Shown: positions 46,953-58,849 of the stretch, in pieces
How the letters are laid out: every line of letters starts with the position of its first letter
Position numbering within the stretch: the first letter of the stretch is position 1
Notes under the pieces: generated by a model
Told to the model about the DNA's origin: nothing
Database searches by the model: none
The model's input: the letters and a program-made list of their open reading frames with translations, nothing else
Translations under genes and position numbers: made by a program
Assembly: GCF_037975245.1 (NCBI RefSeq)
Contig: NC_092568.1
Span: 40,710,631 to 40,774,630 of the forward strand
Length of the DNA: 64,000 nt
Source of the DNA: Apostichopus japonicus
Lineage: Eukaryota > Echinodermata > Holothuroidea > Aspidochirotida > Stichopodidae
Direction of reading: 5' to 3'

Positions 46953-48265
46953 CAGGGACGTCGCTAGAGGGGGGTGTGGGGTGTCTCATCCCCAACCCCC
47001 CCCCCCCCAATCTTGGTAAAACTGACGAAAGTTGGAAACATTTTGTGCGACAGTCGGAATTTCCGACTGTCGCACTCGAATTTTTCCGACTTGCGCACTC
47101 GAATTTTCAAATATTCTTGTAGTGACCTAAAATTTTAGGTCAAAATTGACCTTGAATCAGTCATATTTGCTACGATTTCCTTGTCACAATCAGAAATTGT
47201 ATGTCGCGATCTTTATACTCCACCATACAAAACTTCGTATGATTTTGAATACTCTAAAAAAAATGCCTAATAGAACTTCTGCACAACATATACTATTAAA
47301 ACGCTCAATGCTAATCTACGGAAGCTTAAAAATGCCATCAACATAAGAAAAACTTTGCCCCATAAGGTGAAATTTTTCTGTAAATTGTTTAGATAACAAG
47401 ATAAAATGTTATCAAAAAACAGAAAAATGTTGCATTGCTTACTTGCTTTAAATGAGTAATTGAACAATTTTGTGAAAAATGTTTAATTGAAAACTAATCA
47501 AATCTCGTCAATTAGTCATTTTTTGCTGCAAAATGTTCATTTGTTTACTTCATTCCATAAGAACAATTGAAAAACTTTTCTGAGAAATGTTTAATTGACA
47601 ACTTATCTTATCTCGTCAATTGGACATTTTTGGCAAAATGTTCAATTGTTCACTTCATTCCAATTGAGCAATTGAAAAAATTTCTGCAAAATGTTTAATT
47701 GACAACTTATCGTATAACGTCAACTCAACATTTTTCTGCAAAATGTTTAATTGTTCACATCATTCCAAATGCTCAGTTGGAATGAAGTGAACAATGTTTT
47801 TTTTATTCATGTGAGTGATAAATAGCCCCACCCCCACCCCCAAGAAAATAATATTAAGCCCGCTAGGAAAAAGCACTGTATTTTTGGGTAATTCACTATG
47901 TCGTCGAATATAATTTTCGAAAAAAAGTTTCCCCTTTGTTACATTAACATAGCTTTTTTAGTCAGTAGTCTATGTAGCTTATCAAGCAGATAACTTGTAC
48001 TCAGTTGCTTACTCGCTTAACCAGAGTGATTGATAAGTTTGTAAAGTGAGGGCCAGTGGTACAAATGTACCTAGAAAAGTTTGGAACAAAAGTGCAGTCG
48101 CGAAAGATAGGGTGTCTGACTGACACTGACCGTATCGTTGACGAGTATAGTGCGGGGGGGGGGGGGGGGTACAAGGCAGCAGTCGGAATTTTCTGGCTCC
48201 AAAACCCATCCAGTTGGAATTTCAGCCACTTAACCCCCAATCATCATGCATTAGTTACGTCCCTG
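46953..48265. mobile_element. hAT-like non-autonomous element, 1.3 kb
   Basis: Ends CAGGGACGTCGCTAGA and CATTAGTTACGTCCCTG form an imperfect inverted repeat, flanked by AATCTAGC (46945-46952) and TATCTAGC (48266-48273), an 8-bp duplication with one mismatch. Poly-C/poly-G runs lie inside (46985-47009; 48155-48168), as in the neighbouring MITEs. It has no transposase and contains the tandem repeat at 47455-47795. Confidence 0.8.
47455..47795. repeat. tandem repeat of ~110 bp, 3 units
   Basis: Recurring phrases 'gaaaaatgtttaattgacaac', 'tatctcgtcaatt..acattttt', 'gcaaaatgttcaattg' and 'cacttcattcc' appear three times, each unit with internal self-complementarity (caattg-centred). Confidence 0.75.
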
Positions 48266-49559
48266 TATCTAGCTATACAAATTTTACACAATACACAAAA
48301 CACATTCAATCCATTAGCAAAAGTGCTAGATTTAAGGTCAATTTCGCGTTTGTTAATTTAAGTCAAAAATACACTTTCTAATCACTTACAATTGTATTTA
48401 ATGTATTAATTCTTCGGTAAATATCAATTAGGCTATATGCTGAGTCAATTATGGAAGTATAGGAGTCAAGAGAAATATTACATGCTTAATATCCACACCC
48501 CCCCCCCCCCACCCCTCCCCATTTATTCTCTGATTGGATTGAAATGTACTTGCAGAAGAAAAATTTTCATGCCAAATTACTTTAATCTGGTAGAATTGAT
48601 ACACTTTTACCAATCTATGTGCAAAGATGTTCCATACACTATTACTCAATACTTCATAAGATAAATTTGAAGGAGCGGAATAAAGGACCATGCGTTCTGA
48701 TTGTAATTGAATGATTCATTCAGGATGTTTCCTAGAAGTTTTCTCTCGTAAAAGAGCGCTTGAACATTAGGCTCGAACTAATTGATACCGATGTACGAGC
48801 TGACTGCCTACCGTCATTTAACGTCCATGGAATACCTTTAAAAGGCTGAGAGTTCATATTTATCATAGCGTGATTGCTCCCTTGCGTCGAACCATTAAAA
48901 TTGATAGATAACTGAAATAATCTGCAGCATGTTGACAGTTTAACTGCTTTTTTGCATTTGTTTTCCCAAATGAATGAAATATCGGAATATCTTTCCTTCT
49001 ACGAATGTCTCTGACCCACGTTAGGAGAGTTAAAGTGATATTGTTCAATGTTTGCACGTTACTGCATGTACCATTAATTCATGGTACTTGGTAGGCCTAT
49101 ATAGGGGATGGTTTATTTCTTTGATTGTTTCTCCGGCTGTAAGCTTCATAAGCTTCATTGGGCTATCATGACAGTGCAAGCCTGCTACAAGCCTGCTACA
49201 ACCTTGCTACGGCCTTGCTACAGCCATAGAAAGATGCTGTCGCTTTATGCCATCGTGTTCAAATATCTGCCACATTGCAATTTTTCCCTTTTGATTAGGC
49301 TGAAATTTCGTAAGTGATTTGAGTAAGTTAAAGTGTTATATGCTAACATATCGATGAATTCGGAAGTCATTTAGAGGCTTTTTTAAATTGTAAAACTTTC
49401 CGACAGAATTTGGCCATGTATATAGACATTCTGCCATTAATTGGAATGCACTTAAAACGAGTTCTCTCTTTTTCATTTCTTGAGGGTCCAAAGTGCAATT
49501 TGTAATGCTACCGGTTGACACTAAACGCACGATACATAACATATGAGATGGACACTCAT

Positions 49560-51957
49560 TTAAGAAGTGATGATGTAGTGGTCATTTAAATTGGTCAAGC
49601 ACACATTGGACCTGGCAAGACGTATTATGGTACTCTTCTACACTGTCTTAAAAAATCATATGACCCATCGGTTAGGTGGTCCAAGGCGTTCTGGTCTGGA
49701 TTAGGGCCCAAAGCTTTTTCGTGGACCCTTTTCACTCATTAAAGAAGCAATGATTTAGTGGTCATTTAAATTGGTCAAGCACGCTTTGGACCGGGCAAGA
49801 CGCATTATGGTACTCTTCTACAATGTCCTTAGAGTTCATGTTAACCATCGGTTTGGTGGTCCAAAGCGTGCTGCATGGATTAGGGCCCAAAGCTTTTTCG
49901 TGGTCCCGTTACACTCGATGATGAAGTAATGATTTCATGGTCAGTTTAATTGGTCAAGCACTCTTTGGACCGGGCAAGACGCACTATGGTACTCTTCTAC
50001 AATGTCCTTAGAGTTCATGTTAACCATCGGTTTGGTGGTCCAAAGCGTGCTGCATGGATTAGGGCCCAAAGCTTTTTCGTGGTCCCGTTACACTCGATGA
50101 TGAAGTAATGATTTAATGGTCATCGAAATTGGTCAAGCACGCTTTGGACCGGGCAAGACGCATTATGGTACTATTCTTCAATGTCCTTAGAGTTCATGTT
50201 AACCATCGGTTTGGTGGTCCAAAGCGTGCTGCATGGATTAGGGCCCAAAGTTTTTTCGTGGTCCCGTTACACTCGATGATGAAGTAATGATTTAATGGTC
50301 AGTTTAATTGGTCAAGCACGCTTTGGACCGGGCAAGACGCATTATGGTACTCTTCTACAATGTCCTTAGAGTTCATGTTAACCATCGGTTTGGTGGTCCA
50401 AAGCGTGCTGCATGGATGAGGGCCCAAAGCTTTTTCGTGGTCCCGTTACACTCGATGATGAAGTAATGATTTAATGGTCATCGAAATTGGTCAAGCACGC
50501 TTTGGACCGGGCAAGACGCATTATGGTACTCTTCTACAATGTCCTTAGAGTTCATGTTAACCATCGGTTTGGTGGTCCAAAGCGTGCTGCATGGATTAAG
50601 GCCCAAAGCTTTTTCGTGGTCCCGTTACACTCGATGATGAAGTAATGATTTCATGGTCAGTTTAATTGGTCAAGCACTCTTTGGACCGGGCAAGACGCAT
50701 TATGGTACTCTTCTACAATGTCCTTAGAGTTCATGTTAACCATCGGTTTGGTGGTCCAAAGCGTGCTGCATGGATTAGGGCCCAAAGCTTTTTCGTGGTC
50801 CCGTTACACTCGATGATGAAGTAATGATTTAATGGTCAGTTTAATTGGTCAAGCACGCATTGGACCGGGCAAGACGCATTATGGTACTCTTCTACAATGT
50901 CCTTAGAGTTCATGTTAACCATCGGTTTGGTGGTCCAAAGCGTGCTGCATGGATTAGGGCCCAAAGCTTTTTCGTGGTCCCGTTACACTCGATGATGAAG
51001 TAATGATTTAATGGTCATCGAAATTGGTCAAGCACGCTTTGGACCGGGCAAGACGCATTATGGTACTATTCTTCAATGTCCTTAGAGTTCATGTTAACCA
51101 TCGGTTTGGTGGTCCAAAGCGTGCTGCATGGATTAGGGCCCAAAGATTTTTCGTGGTCCCGTTACACTCGATGATGAAGTAATGATTTAATGGTCAGTTT
51201 AATTGTTCAAGCACGCTTTGGACCGGGCAAGACGCACTATGGTACTCTTCTACAATGTCCTTAGAGTTCATGTTAACCATCGGTTTGGTGGTCCAAAGCG
51301 TGCTGCATGGATTAGGGCCCAAAGCTTTTTCGTGGTCCCGTTACACTCGATGATGAAGTAATGATTTAATGGTCAGTTTAATTGGTCAAGCACGCTTTGG
51401 ACCGGGCAAGACGCATTATGGTACTCTTCTACAATGTCCTTAGAGTTCATGTTAACCATCGGTTTGGTGGTCCAAAGCGTGCTGCATGGATTAGGGCCCA
51501 AAGCTTTTTCGTGGTCCCGTTACACTCGATGATGAAGTAATGATTTAATGGTCAGTTTAATTGGTCAAGCACTCTTTGGACCGGGCAAGACGCATTATGT
51601 TACCCTTCTACAAGGTCCTCAGATTTCCCACGACCCATTGGTTGGGCTGTCTAAGGCGTGCTGGATTTGATTAGGGCCCAAATGTTTTTATTTCAGTTCC
51701 CGTTACATTTATTTTAAAAAAAATGTTGATTTAATGGTCATTTTAATTGGTCAAGCACTCTTTGGACCGGGCAAGACGCATTATGGTATCCTTCTACAAT
51801 GTGTTAAGAATTCATATGACCCATTGGTAAGGTGGTCCAAGGCGTACTAGTCTTGATTAGGGCCTAAAGTAATTTTTTTACATTAATTTAAGAGCTGATG
51901 AAGTACTGGTCATTTTAGTTGGTCAAAAACTATTTGGACCGGGCAAGATGCATTATG
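49560..51957 (-). repeat. 179-bp satellite array, right arm, inverted (~13 units)
   Basis: The reverse complement of the satellite box (GGACCGGGCAAGACGC) recurs about every 179 bp, with ATTATGG following at about 49624, 49804, 50162, 50341, 50520, 50699 and so on. Units belong mostly to the homogeneous subtype of the left-arm centre. The two outermost units (51600-51957) mirror the left arm's 42605-42960. Confidence 0.95.
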
Positions 51958-52001
51958 CAGGTGCGTATCCAGGGGGGGCGTTGGGGGCGCGCGCCCCCCG
52001 G

Positions 52002-52170
52002 GTAAGAAAAAGAGGAGAGAAAAAAAAGAGAAGAAAAAAGGAAAAAAGAGGGGAAAAAAGAGGAGGAGAGGAAGGAAGGGAAAAGAAAAAGAAGAAAGAG
52101 AGAAAAGGGAGAAAAGGAGGGAGGAAAAGAAAAACGCGAAGGCACCGGGAAGAGAAAGAGAAACAGTGAC
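52002..52170 (+). repeat. polypurine tract (~165 bp)
   Basis: Almost exclusively A and G on the plus strand (gaggaaggaaggg-type sequence), with only a few pyrimidines toward the end. Lys/Glu/Arg open frames across it are compositional artefacts. Confidence 0.9.
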
Positions 52171-52579
52171 ATCATTACAGCGCTGAAGGGTAGCCAGTGA
52201 CGGATCAATGATTTCGAAAAAGTGTGACTCACCCTACCCCTTACACCGACAACTCCATTTTTTGACGTTTCCATTTTCCTCTCTCACTAATGATCTATAT
52301 ATATACTATATATGGTCTATCATAACGCGTGTGTAGAATTGTGCTATGAAACCAACTGTGGCTGGTCTCGAACTCGACCGTGTCGTCGGGGAACATGACG
52401 CATTTTGGGATGGGGGCGACCGCCCGCCCCCCCCCCATTCAGCATTTTTTTTAAATGATATCGCTAAGTAATTTCAAAATAGAAAGTGCTTAGATGCAAC
52501 TTACAAGGGAAGTGTCATTTCCAGCGATCTGGGAGACCAAAATTTGCTTGTACGCTTCGCGCTAACAAATGGTCCTGGG

Positions 52580-54098
52580 TAGTGCCATTTCCAGCGATCT
52601 GGGAGGCATTTTCGGGCAAAATTTTCTTGTACACTTCGCGCCAACCTATGGTGGCGCTACGCTTAGATAATTTGCCTACAGGCTTCGCCCCTCCCTTGGC
52701 AAATTCCTCGCTACCCTCGTGTTCGAATTTGTAACGCAAACAGCAGATATCACATTATATCAGTGAGCATGAAAATGGCGTTCCAGGATGAAAAGCCTCA
52801 AAACTGTACGACTTGCCTGAAAAAATAACCAAAAATTTTTGCGCTTCGCGCGCGTTCAACGTGTTCATGTCAATATCATATAAGCAAGCATCGGTTATTA
52901 CATCGCATGCCATCATGTACCGTTTGGTCCGTTCAAATTGCGCAGTATACCGCGGGATGCTAATGTAAACAACGACATGTCTCATGTAGATGTATAAAAA
53001 ACATGGAGGTCCAATTATGTCAAAACTCTCTTTTACATTAGTAATGGCGAATTAGGGGATGCACCCCCACCGCGCAGTGGCGGAGCGTCCATACGGTCAG
53101 GAGGGCGGATCCCCCCCCCCTGACGGACTCAAATGGACTGCTGGCGCCTTTTTCAGCTCTTCACCACTTTTTACTTATTCGTGATTATTGACTTTTTTAT
53201 TGCGCTCTCATCTACTTATTGACATTTCTCACATTTTGTTGCTGTAATTTGGCGATGACACCTTATTCTTCGTTTATCTGCAAATTAGCCAGGCCCGGAA
53301 AGGGTCATTTCCGGCGATCTAGGGAGTATCTTTACTCAAAAAATTTCTGTACGCTACGCGCCAACCAGTGGTGGCGCTCCGCTTAGATAGTGTCGAAAGC
53401 GCCCCTACAGACCATTCTCGCCCCTCCTTACCAATACCCCTAGCTCCGCCACTGCCGCCGCGCCTCCTACGCCTATGTGTGTCGTGTTCGGTTTTCGGAA
53501 ATATCTGCTATTTTTTCATTTCCTTCAACCAAGTTTTATAATAGCCGTTATAAGAGGTTTTAATATTTCTACACCAATAAATTAACTGTGTCGGAATTTT
53601 AGAAAATTTCTGACCAACATTCTGCATCACACTTCCCTCTACTCGTGCAATTTTGACCGGTCTGTTAGGGGTTGAATGATGTTTTTCTATATTGGTTGTC
53701 CATAGATGACATTTTGTACAACATTATGGGTATGTTTTCAAGTGAGTTTATTCACGAGAAATGTGAATTTTCAAATTCTAAACAAATACGGGGCTTAAAA
53801 CCTTGAAAAGTGGGGCTGACGGGTATTGTGGGCCGCGACGTAGAATCACCTACAAAAGCAAAGACCCACAGGAGATGCGATCAGGTCGAACATGATGTGT
53901 GCCGGGTTGACAATCTTCAAAAAGGTTATGGATGGGAAAAAACTATTAGGAAATACTTGGTTCTCAGGCAAAAAGTGTACATCTGGTTGGTCATTTCAAG
54001 CCTGAGAAGTGCCGTTTCCGGTGATCTGGGGGTTATCAAAACAAGAAATTTTCTTGTACGCTGCGCGCCAACCGATGGTGGCGCTACGCTTAGATAGT
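52580..54098 (+). repeat. shared internal module, at least 3 direct copies
   Basis: An approximately 90-bp module, 'gtgccatttccagcgatctggg' (in variants), 'ttcttgtacgcttcgcgccaacc', 'atggtggcgctacgcttagata', occurs at about 52580-52670, 53305-53390 and 54003-54098. A partial copy lies near 52516 and an inverted copy at 30225-30330. Copies lie in elements with different terminal repeats. Confidence 0.8.
53075..53454. mobile_element. nested hAT-type MITE
   Basis: Ends CAGTGGCGGAGC and GCTCCGCCACTG are perfect 12-bp inverted repeats. Flanks CCACCGCG (53067-53074) and CCGCCGCG (53455-53462) form an 8-bp duplication with one mismatch. It is 380 bp and contains one copy of the shared module. Confidence 0.85.
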
Positions 54099-54140
54099 AA
54101 TTCGCGCCCCCCGGGTTTGAAAATCCTGGATACGCGCCTG

Positions 54141-54361
54141 TTATGGTACCCTTCTACATAGTTATCGGAGTTCATATGACCCATGGGCCATAGATAAACC
54201 TCTTTCCACGACCATATGTTGAACATCTTGTAAGAAAGCTTTTGTCTTGCCAGAGGTGTTACGTCGATACCATTGTCGAATACGTAACTGAATCGGTAGC
54301 AGTTACTCATTCGCGAATGTCGAACGAGGAACGGGGAATAAGTATCTAACTTCACACCGGT
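54141..54361 (-). other. outer unique part of the right foldback arm, open frame
   Basis: On the minus strand this part is open from the arm terminus inward (residues TGVKLDTYSPFLV to EVYLWPMGHM), part of a 170-codon frame (53996-54508) that runs from flanking DNA into the next insertion. In the left arm a 59-bp deletion with 2-bp flanking homology breaks the frame. I do not recognise the peptide. It may be a captured gene piece or chance. Confidence 0.3.
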
Positions 54362-54871
54362 GTAAACCGCCTCAAAACACTTGTTACGGATCTCATTCCG
54401 TCCTAATAACTTTTTCCAATAAATACGGGAATATACGCAATAATAAAGATATCGTGCTACCAAAAACACGGAATGAGCAGTATCGATTGAGTTGATAGTT
54501 AAGTACATATTTATCCCATCAGTTGTTTAATCATCATGTTACTCGTCCTCAGTTGCCTTAGTCAATATACCAGAGTAGAAATAAGATTCCGAGTTGGTCA
54601 TGCCCTGGATAACACTACATCCTGTACAGGAAGGGCATATGCCGTGAACCTATCAAGTATCAACCGATGTTTTCAATAGCAGTTGGTATATAGTTGCAGT
54701 ACAATATTTGTATATACTATTTTTATTTGTAGCTTATTTGGCTAATGCCTGAATCCCAACACCCTCTAACTTAGATTAAAGTTCAGGCCAGGATTTCCTT
54801 TGAAAGATTTTTTTTGTTTTTTTGTAAAGTCGGTCTGCGTATCGACCAGCATGTAACAGTGCTAATTTTAA

Positions 54872-55116
54872 AGGTTTGCAGTATTTCCGCGAAATATGCC
54901 AGAAATTTAAATATGGTCACCTTTGGTCATAATTCTTAAATTGATTCTTATTACCGCCTTGGAAGAAATTTACCCCACTGAGAAATTCTTTCATCTTGGG
55001 TGTTCATTAAGAAAATGTCTGAGAACAATTTGGAGAATAACGACCTCCAGGAAAATAATTTTTGAAATGTCTAGCAATTATAAAGTGCTATAATTTGGGG
55101 AATATACAGACTACCT
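54872..55116 (-). mobile_element. TTAA MITE, inverted copy
   Basis: Reverse-orientation relative of 25033-25247. TTAA flanks are at 54868-54871 and 55117-55120, with ends AGGTTTGCAGTATTT and CAGACTACCT. It is more diverged than the pair in the introns. Confidence 0.7.
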
Positions 55117-55120
55117 TTAA

Positions 55121-57129
55121 ACTGGGGGTGGTAGCTTGATAATAGTCACCAAAAATATGGTGGGGTAACAAAATTGCCAGAATGGCTTCTGGTCACTACC
55201 AATCTTATATAATAACTCACCATTTGTATTTAAGCACTCTTAATTTGTAAAAAAGTAGCACCATCCTCTGGGAAAGGCACTGGAGGAGCCAGGAAGCAAA
55301 CAGAATATCACCAGTTGTAGTTTATAGGTCATGCAGGCACTTTGGGCTGATATGGGGCTAAGGACTACTTTGAATTGTAATAAAATATCTTTCACTAGGA
55401 GAATGGAATTGCATTTGATGCAAGGATGTACACCCTGCAAGAACTTTTTACTGATTACTTTTACTGCTGTAGTCTTCAAAATGTGTTAGAAGACTATAAT
55501 ATAGCCAGTACTAATTTACAAGGCATGTCTAGTGAAAGGAACAGTTTAATGACAGTTCAAAAGTGTCACACTAAAGTTAACAATGTGAAAGCAGTCTTGA
55601 TATTGATAATGGAAAGATGATCGAGTTAGGGTATCAATTAGAAATCACAATGCAAATAGAAATATTAAAGGATTTATATTGAAGTTAAAGTAATTGACTT
55701 CAATCAAGCTGACAATCTGGCTGTTGTGCCTGCCTGTCCTTGCGGGCATCAGTCCGGTCTGCAGCATGTTTTAGCCATAATTTAATGACTGCTTCCACCT
55801 GTGACTGGGTTGCTGTTTTTGTCAAAGGGTTTCTTGAGATGGCCCCTAGGGACAATAGGAAAATACGAAGAGCAGTTATAAGTATAATCACATGAATAAA
55901 CCAGGAGAAAATGTAATCTAATGACTGACCGCATGGCTTGATTGATACTATGTTGTTTATTTCAGGCAAGTCTCATCCCAAATGATTGGAGGGCATTGAT
56001 GATACTTATCAACTTGGTCCAATTTTACTGCTCTGCTGAGCACTTTGCAAAGATGATTACATTATCTTATATGAATTACAGTCACACATTGCAGTTTGAC
56101 AAAACCATTAAATCTACACAAAGTTGCTTGATGGTTAAAATATGGGCCTTGGCCTTTTGGGAAAAATGTATACAGTGCATAATGTTTGTGTGTAGTTCAG
56201 TTTGAAGCTTTTCTACATGTAACATGATGCAACATTGAAGCACTGTTAGTTTGGCACAGTATATACCATTTGAACAACTGGGACGATTTTGTAATTATAG
56301 GCATTTGTATTTCTTGGTAAATTGAAAAATATCAGGAAACAGTTGGATAACCCAGCCAAAATGAGAAGGATAAACAAAGGGCATGAGACAGGGTGGGGGG
56401 GGGGTCCTTATAGATTAGGTAACCAATGGACAGAGCACTTGTGAGTTCATAGCCCATCGTGGTGAAACATTGCGTTCAATGGTGGTTACTACATTCATTC
56501 ATTCATTTACTGTTCTCCAACATTTTATCTCAAACTTCTGGGCTGGGCTGTGTAGCATATTAGCAACAAGTATTAAACCAGTACTTAGAAATGGGGGCAA
56601 ATAGAGAGTATGAAGACACACCCTTCAATTATATTTAACATAATTTTTACTTACTTGTTATATAGTTTTCTTATTTTAAAAGCCTTTCAACTTGTCCCGG
56701 GCTCTGTGGTAGTCTTCAGAGCCTTTGCCAAACTTGCTGAAGATTTGAAGGGGGCCACAAACAAGTACCCTCAGAAACCATCCATTTCTCATTGATGATG
56801 GCTATCTCCTTAGAGTCCGTAAACTCCACAATATGATACAATGGGTCCATGCTAAGATTGAGTAATATAATTTTTCTAATTTATGTTAAAGTGATGATCA
56901 TATATGCAAGTAAATGAAGTGTAAAAATGTATAACATTAAACTTAAACTAACAGTAACTGGCCTCAAGTCTCCTTAATATAAACTTGCTCTTTAATGTAG
57001 GATAGGCATAGCAATGAACCAATTTCCATGCGGTAAAAGTACATATTTTTTTTTTAAATTTCCCTCGAATGTGATACCTGTAGATTTTCACTTATATTGT
57101 CAACTTGTAAAATTCCTATACACATTGAT
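55121..57129. other. inner part of the CACTA-like insertion, unassigned
   Basis: Short open frames on both strands (for example plus 55942-56205 and 56610-56795) with no family I can name. Poly-G lies at 56394-56403. Confidence 0.4.
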
Positions 57130-57826
57130 TCACAAGGGATAGCTAAAGTAATTTTCCTTGTGAGTGAATGATCGATAAACCACATACAAATCATCATTGG
57201 TAACAAAAAAGTTTTGCACTAGGCACACATTATTCCCTATTTGAACACAATTGTCCCCAGTGCAAAGAGTTATATGGACATTCAAATCTTTGTGATAAAA
57301 GTAGGTATGCTGTGACATAGCTAAATGTCCTTCTGGCACTGGCCCATTTGATTGTTCTTGTTTGAGGATATTGTTCTTCATGCTTTTCTGAATTCCCCCC
57401 TTTCTCAACAGATGCCCAACTACTTGTCGCAGTGGCAGCGATGGCTTTTTCACCATTTTCTTCAATGTGCCCAAATAACTTTCAAATGGAAATGCAGAAA
57501 CATTATCTAGTGGACCATATTTACGTGCATCATCAGCAAGATGAAGCAAACACTATGTACATTGTACACTACCATTTCCTTGCCATACAATTTGGAGAAA
57601 TGTGCAACAAACAGTTTTAATAATTCTTCAGAATAATCAATCAATGATGATTGGTTACAAAGCATTGGTGACAACAGAATTTGAACTGCAACAGAAAGCA
57701 GCAGGAAGTTGTGGTAAAGGTTCATTTGTATTTGGCTAGAAGACTAATGGACCAGTGTGGACTAAGAATTGACGGGACTCCGTAGCCTTCCATCTATCAA
57801 CTTCTCCCTTGATCTTTTTCCTGAAT
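57130..57826 (-). pseudogene. CACTA/EnSpm-type transposase C-terminal region (broken)
   Basis: Read on the minus strand from 57826: GEVDRWKATESRQFLVHTGP, a stop, then YHNFLLLSVAVQILLSP and FVAHFSKLYGKEMVVYNVH. A frameshift near 57550 follows, then LHLADDARKYGPLDNVSAFP and FESYLGTLKKMVKKPSLPL, ending with a domain containing NFFVTNDDLYVV and FSYPL before a stop at 57130. This order (RWKATE-RQFL, LSVA-RIL, VHNxxHLADD-GPLDxxSAFPFE) is the C-terminal region of animal EnSpm/CACTA transposase-like proteins (DUF4218-type), as I remember them. At least one stop and one frameshift are present. Confidence 0.7.
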
Positions 57827-57869
57827 GAGGTAATAGTCACTTCATGTATTACAGCATTTTCTTCCGACG

Positions 57870-58849
57870 AACATTAAGAGTGAAAAAATACGAATGAAGC
57901 GGTATCGTTTGGTCTTAAATTTTAATTTTGTTTTGACCTACCAGGTCAAATTGCGCAATAAACAGATGCTGAGTTGTGTGTGTCCTGGAAAGTCCGTAAA
58001 CGCTACAACTGTTAGGATAGCAACGTTGCATGCTGCTAACATTCTTTTGAGTAGAACTCGTCTATCCCAGGTCGGTAGATGAACTGTTCAAATAAACATT
58101 TACTGGGCCTGAGAATGAGCAGTTTTTGAAGAGGTTCCGAGCCCCATTGTATGATTGTTCGACAGGTTTGGACTTGTAGTAACCGCAGTGTTATTGTGAG
58201 TCTGAAAGATCGCTAGGCCTAGTCCCTGGTCAGTCATGTCGTTACTCCTAGAAGTAGTACTAGTAGTAGGCCTAGTGCTTACGTTATTGCTAGGCTTAGC
58301 GACTCGGTTTCTTCTGTTATAGTGTCAATATTGGACGCTTTACGCTTCGGTTCTTCGTTGAAGCACCGCTGACATTAGCACTAGCTCAAAATTAAGCTCA
58401 AAATTAATCCCTATGTCATTCATGTTACTCGAAGTATTTAGCTGGATGATTTAAGAAGTACGTACAGTGTGTATTAAGACTCGGTTTGTGTGAAAACATG
58501 TAATGTACTGCTGTAACTACTTGCAAGTAGGCTATATATACTGTACAGTATTCTTTTGCAATTTGAAACATAATAAACATATTTGCATATACTCATGGCA
58601 ACGTTACACCATGTCTTCATTTCTTTTAATTATGACTTCATGATTGCCACGGCAACAAACCAGTGTTTGTCTAACATTTCGATCCTGAAGCAATTCTCCT
58701 CTCTATACACTCGACCAGTCACGAATTGCATTCGAGACTGGTCCAGTATACAGAAAGTTGGTTTAGGCATTTATGAATGTTTCTGAATAAATGATTGAAT
58801 TGAAACCTTGCATTTTGTTAACTTTTTTAATATTCTGTTATATTGAAAT
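57870..58849. other. no recognisable gene
   Basis: Part of the CACTA-like insertion between the transposase remnant and the terminal repeat block. Nothing assignable was seen. Confidence 0.4.

Larger units (their letters stand above)
46056..49559. other. spacer between the inverted satellite arms
   Basis: About 3.5 kb including the hAT-like element at 46953-48265. The remaining sequence shows no recognisable gene, only short poly-purine/poly-C patches and a small 'gcctgctaca' repeat near 49180-49225. Confidence 0.5.
51958..54140. mobile_element. TIR element with 5-bp TSD interrupting the right arm
   Basis: Starts CAGGTGCGTATCCAGG and ends CCTGGATACGCGCCTG (inverted, one mismatch), flanked by TTATG (51953-51957 and 54141-54145). 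Removing it restores the arm sequence 'gcattatggtacc', as in the left arm at 42600-42615. It carries a polypurine tract, several copies of the shared module and a MITE (53075-53454). It has the same end type and 5-bp duplication as 29839-33294. Confidence 0.85.
42452..54361. mobile_element. giant foldback (long-TIR) element with satellite arms and 9-bp TSD
   Basis: The termini ACCGGTGTGAAGTTAGATAC (42452 on) and its inverse (ending 54361) start extended inverted-repeat arms. Directly outside each end lies GTAAACCGC (42443-42451 and 54362-54370), a perfect 9-bp direct repeat. Each arm has about 150-220 bp of outer unique sequence, then tandem 179-bp repeats in opposite orientations, and the outermost satellite monomers of the two arms mirror each other. 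The left arm lacks a 59-bp stretch present in the right. Later insertions (46953-48265; 51958-54140) account for about 3.5 kb. No transposase is seen. A 9-bp duplication with long inverted ends suggests a Mutator-like mobiliser; foldback elements with tandem-repeat arms are known from Drosophila and sea urchin (TU elements). Confidence 0.8.

Noticed and set aside
51948-52169. Lys/Glu/Arg-rich protein
   Set aside because: Compositional artefact of the polypurine tract.
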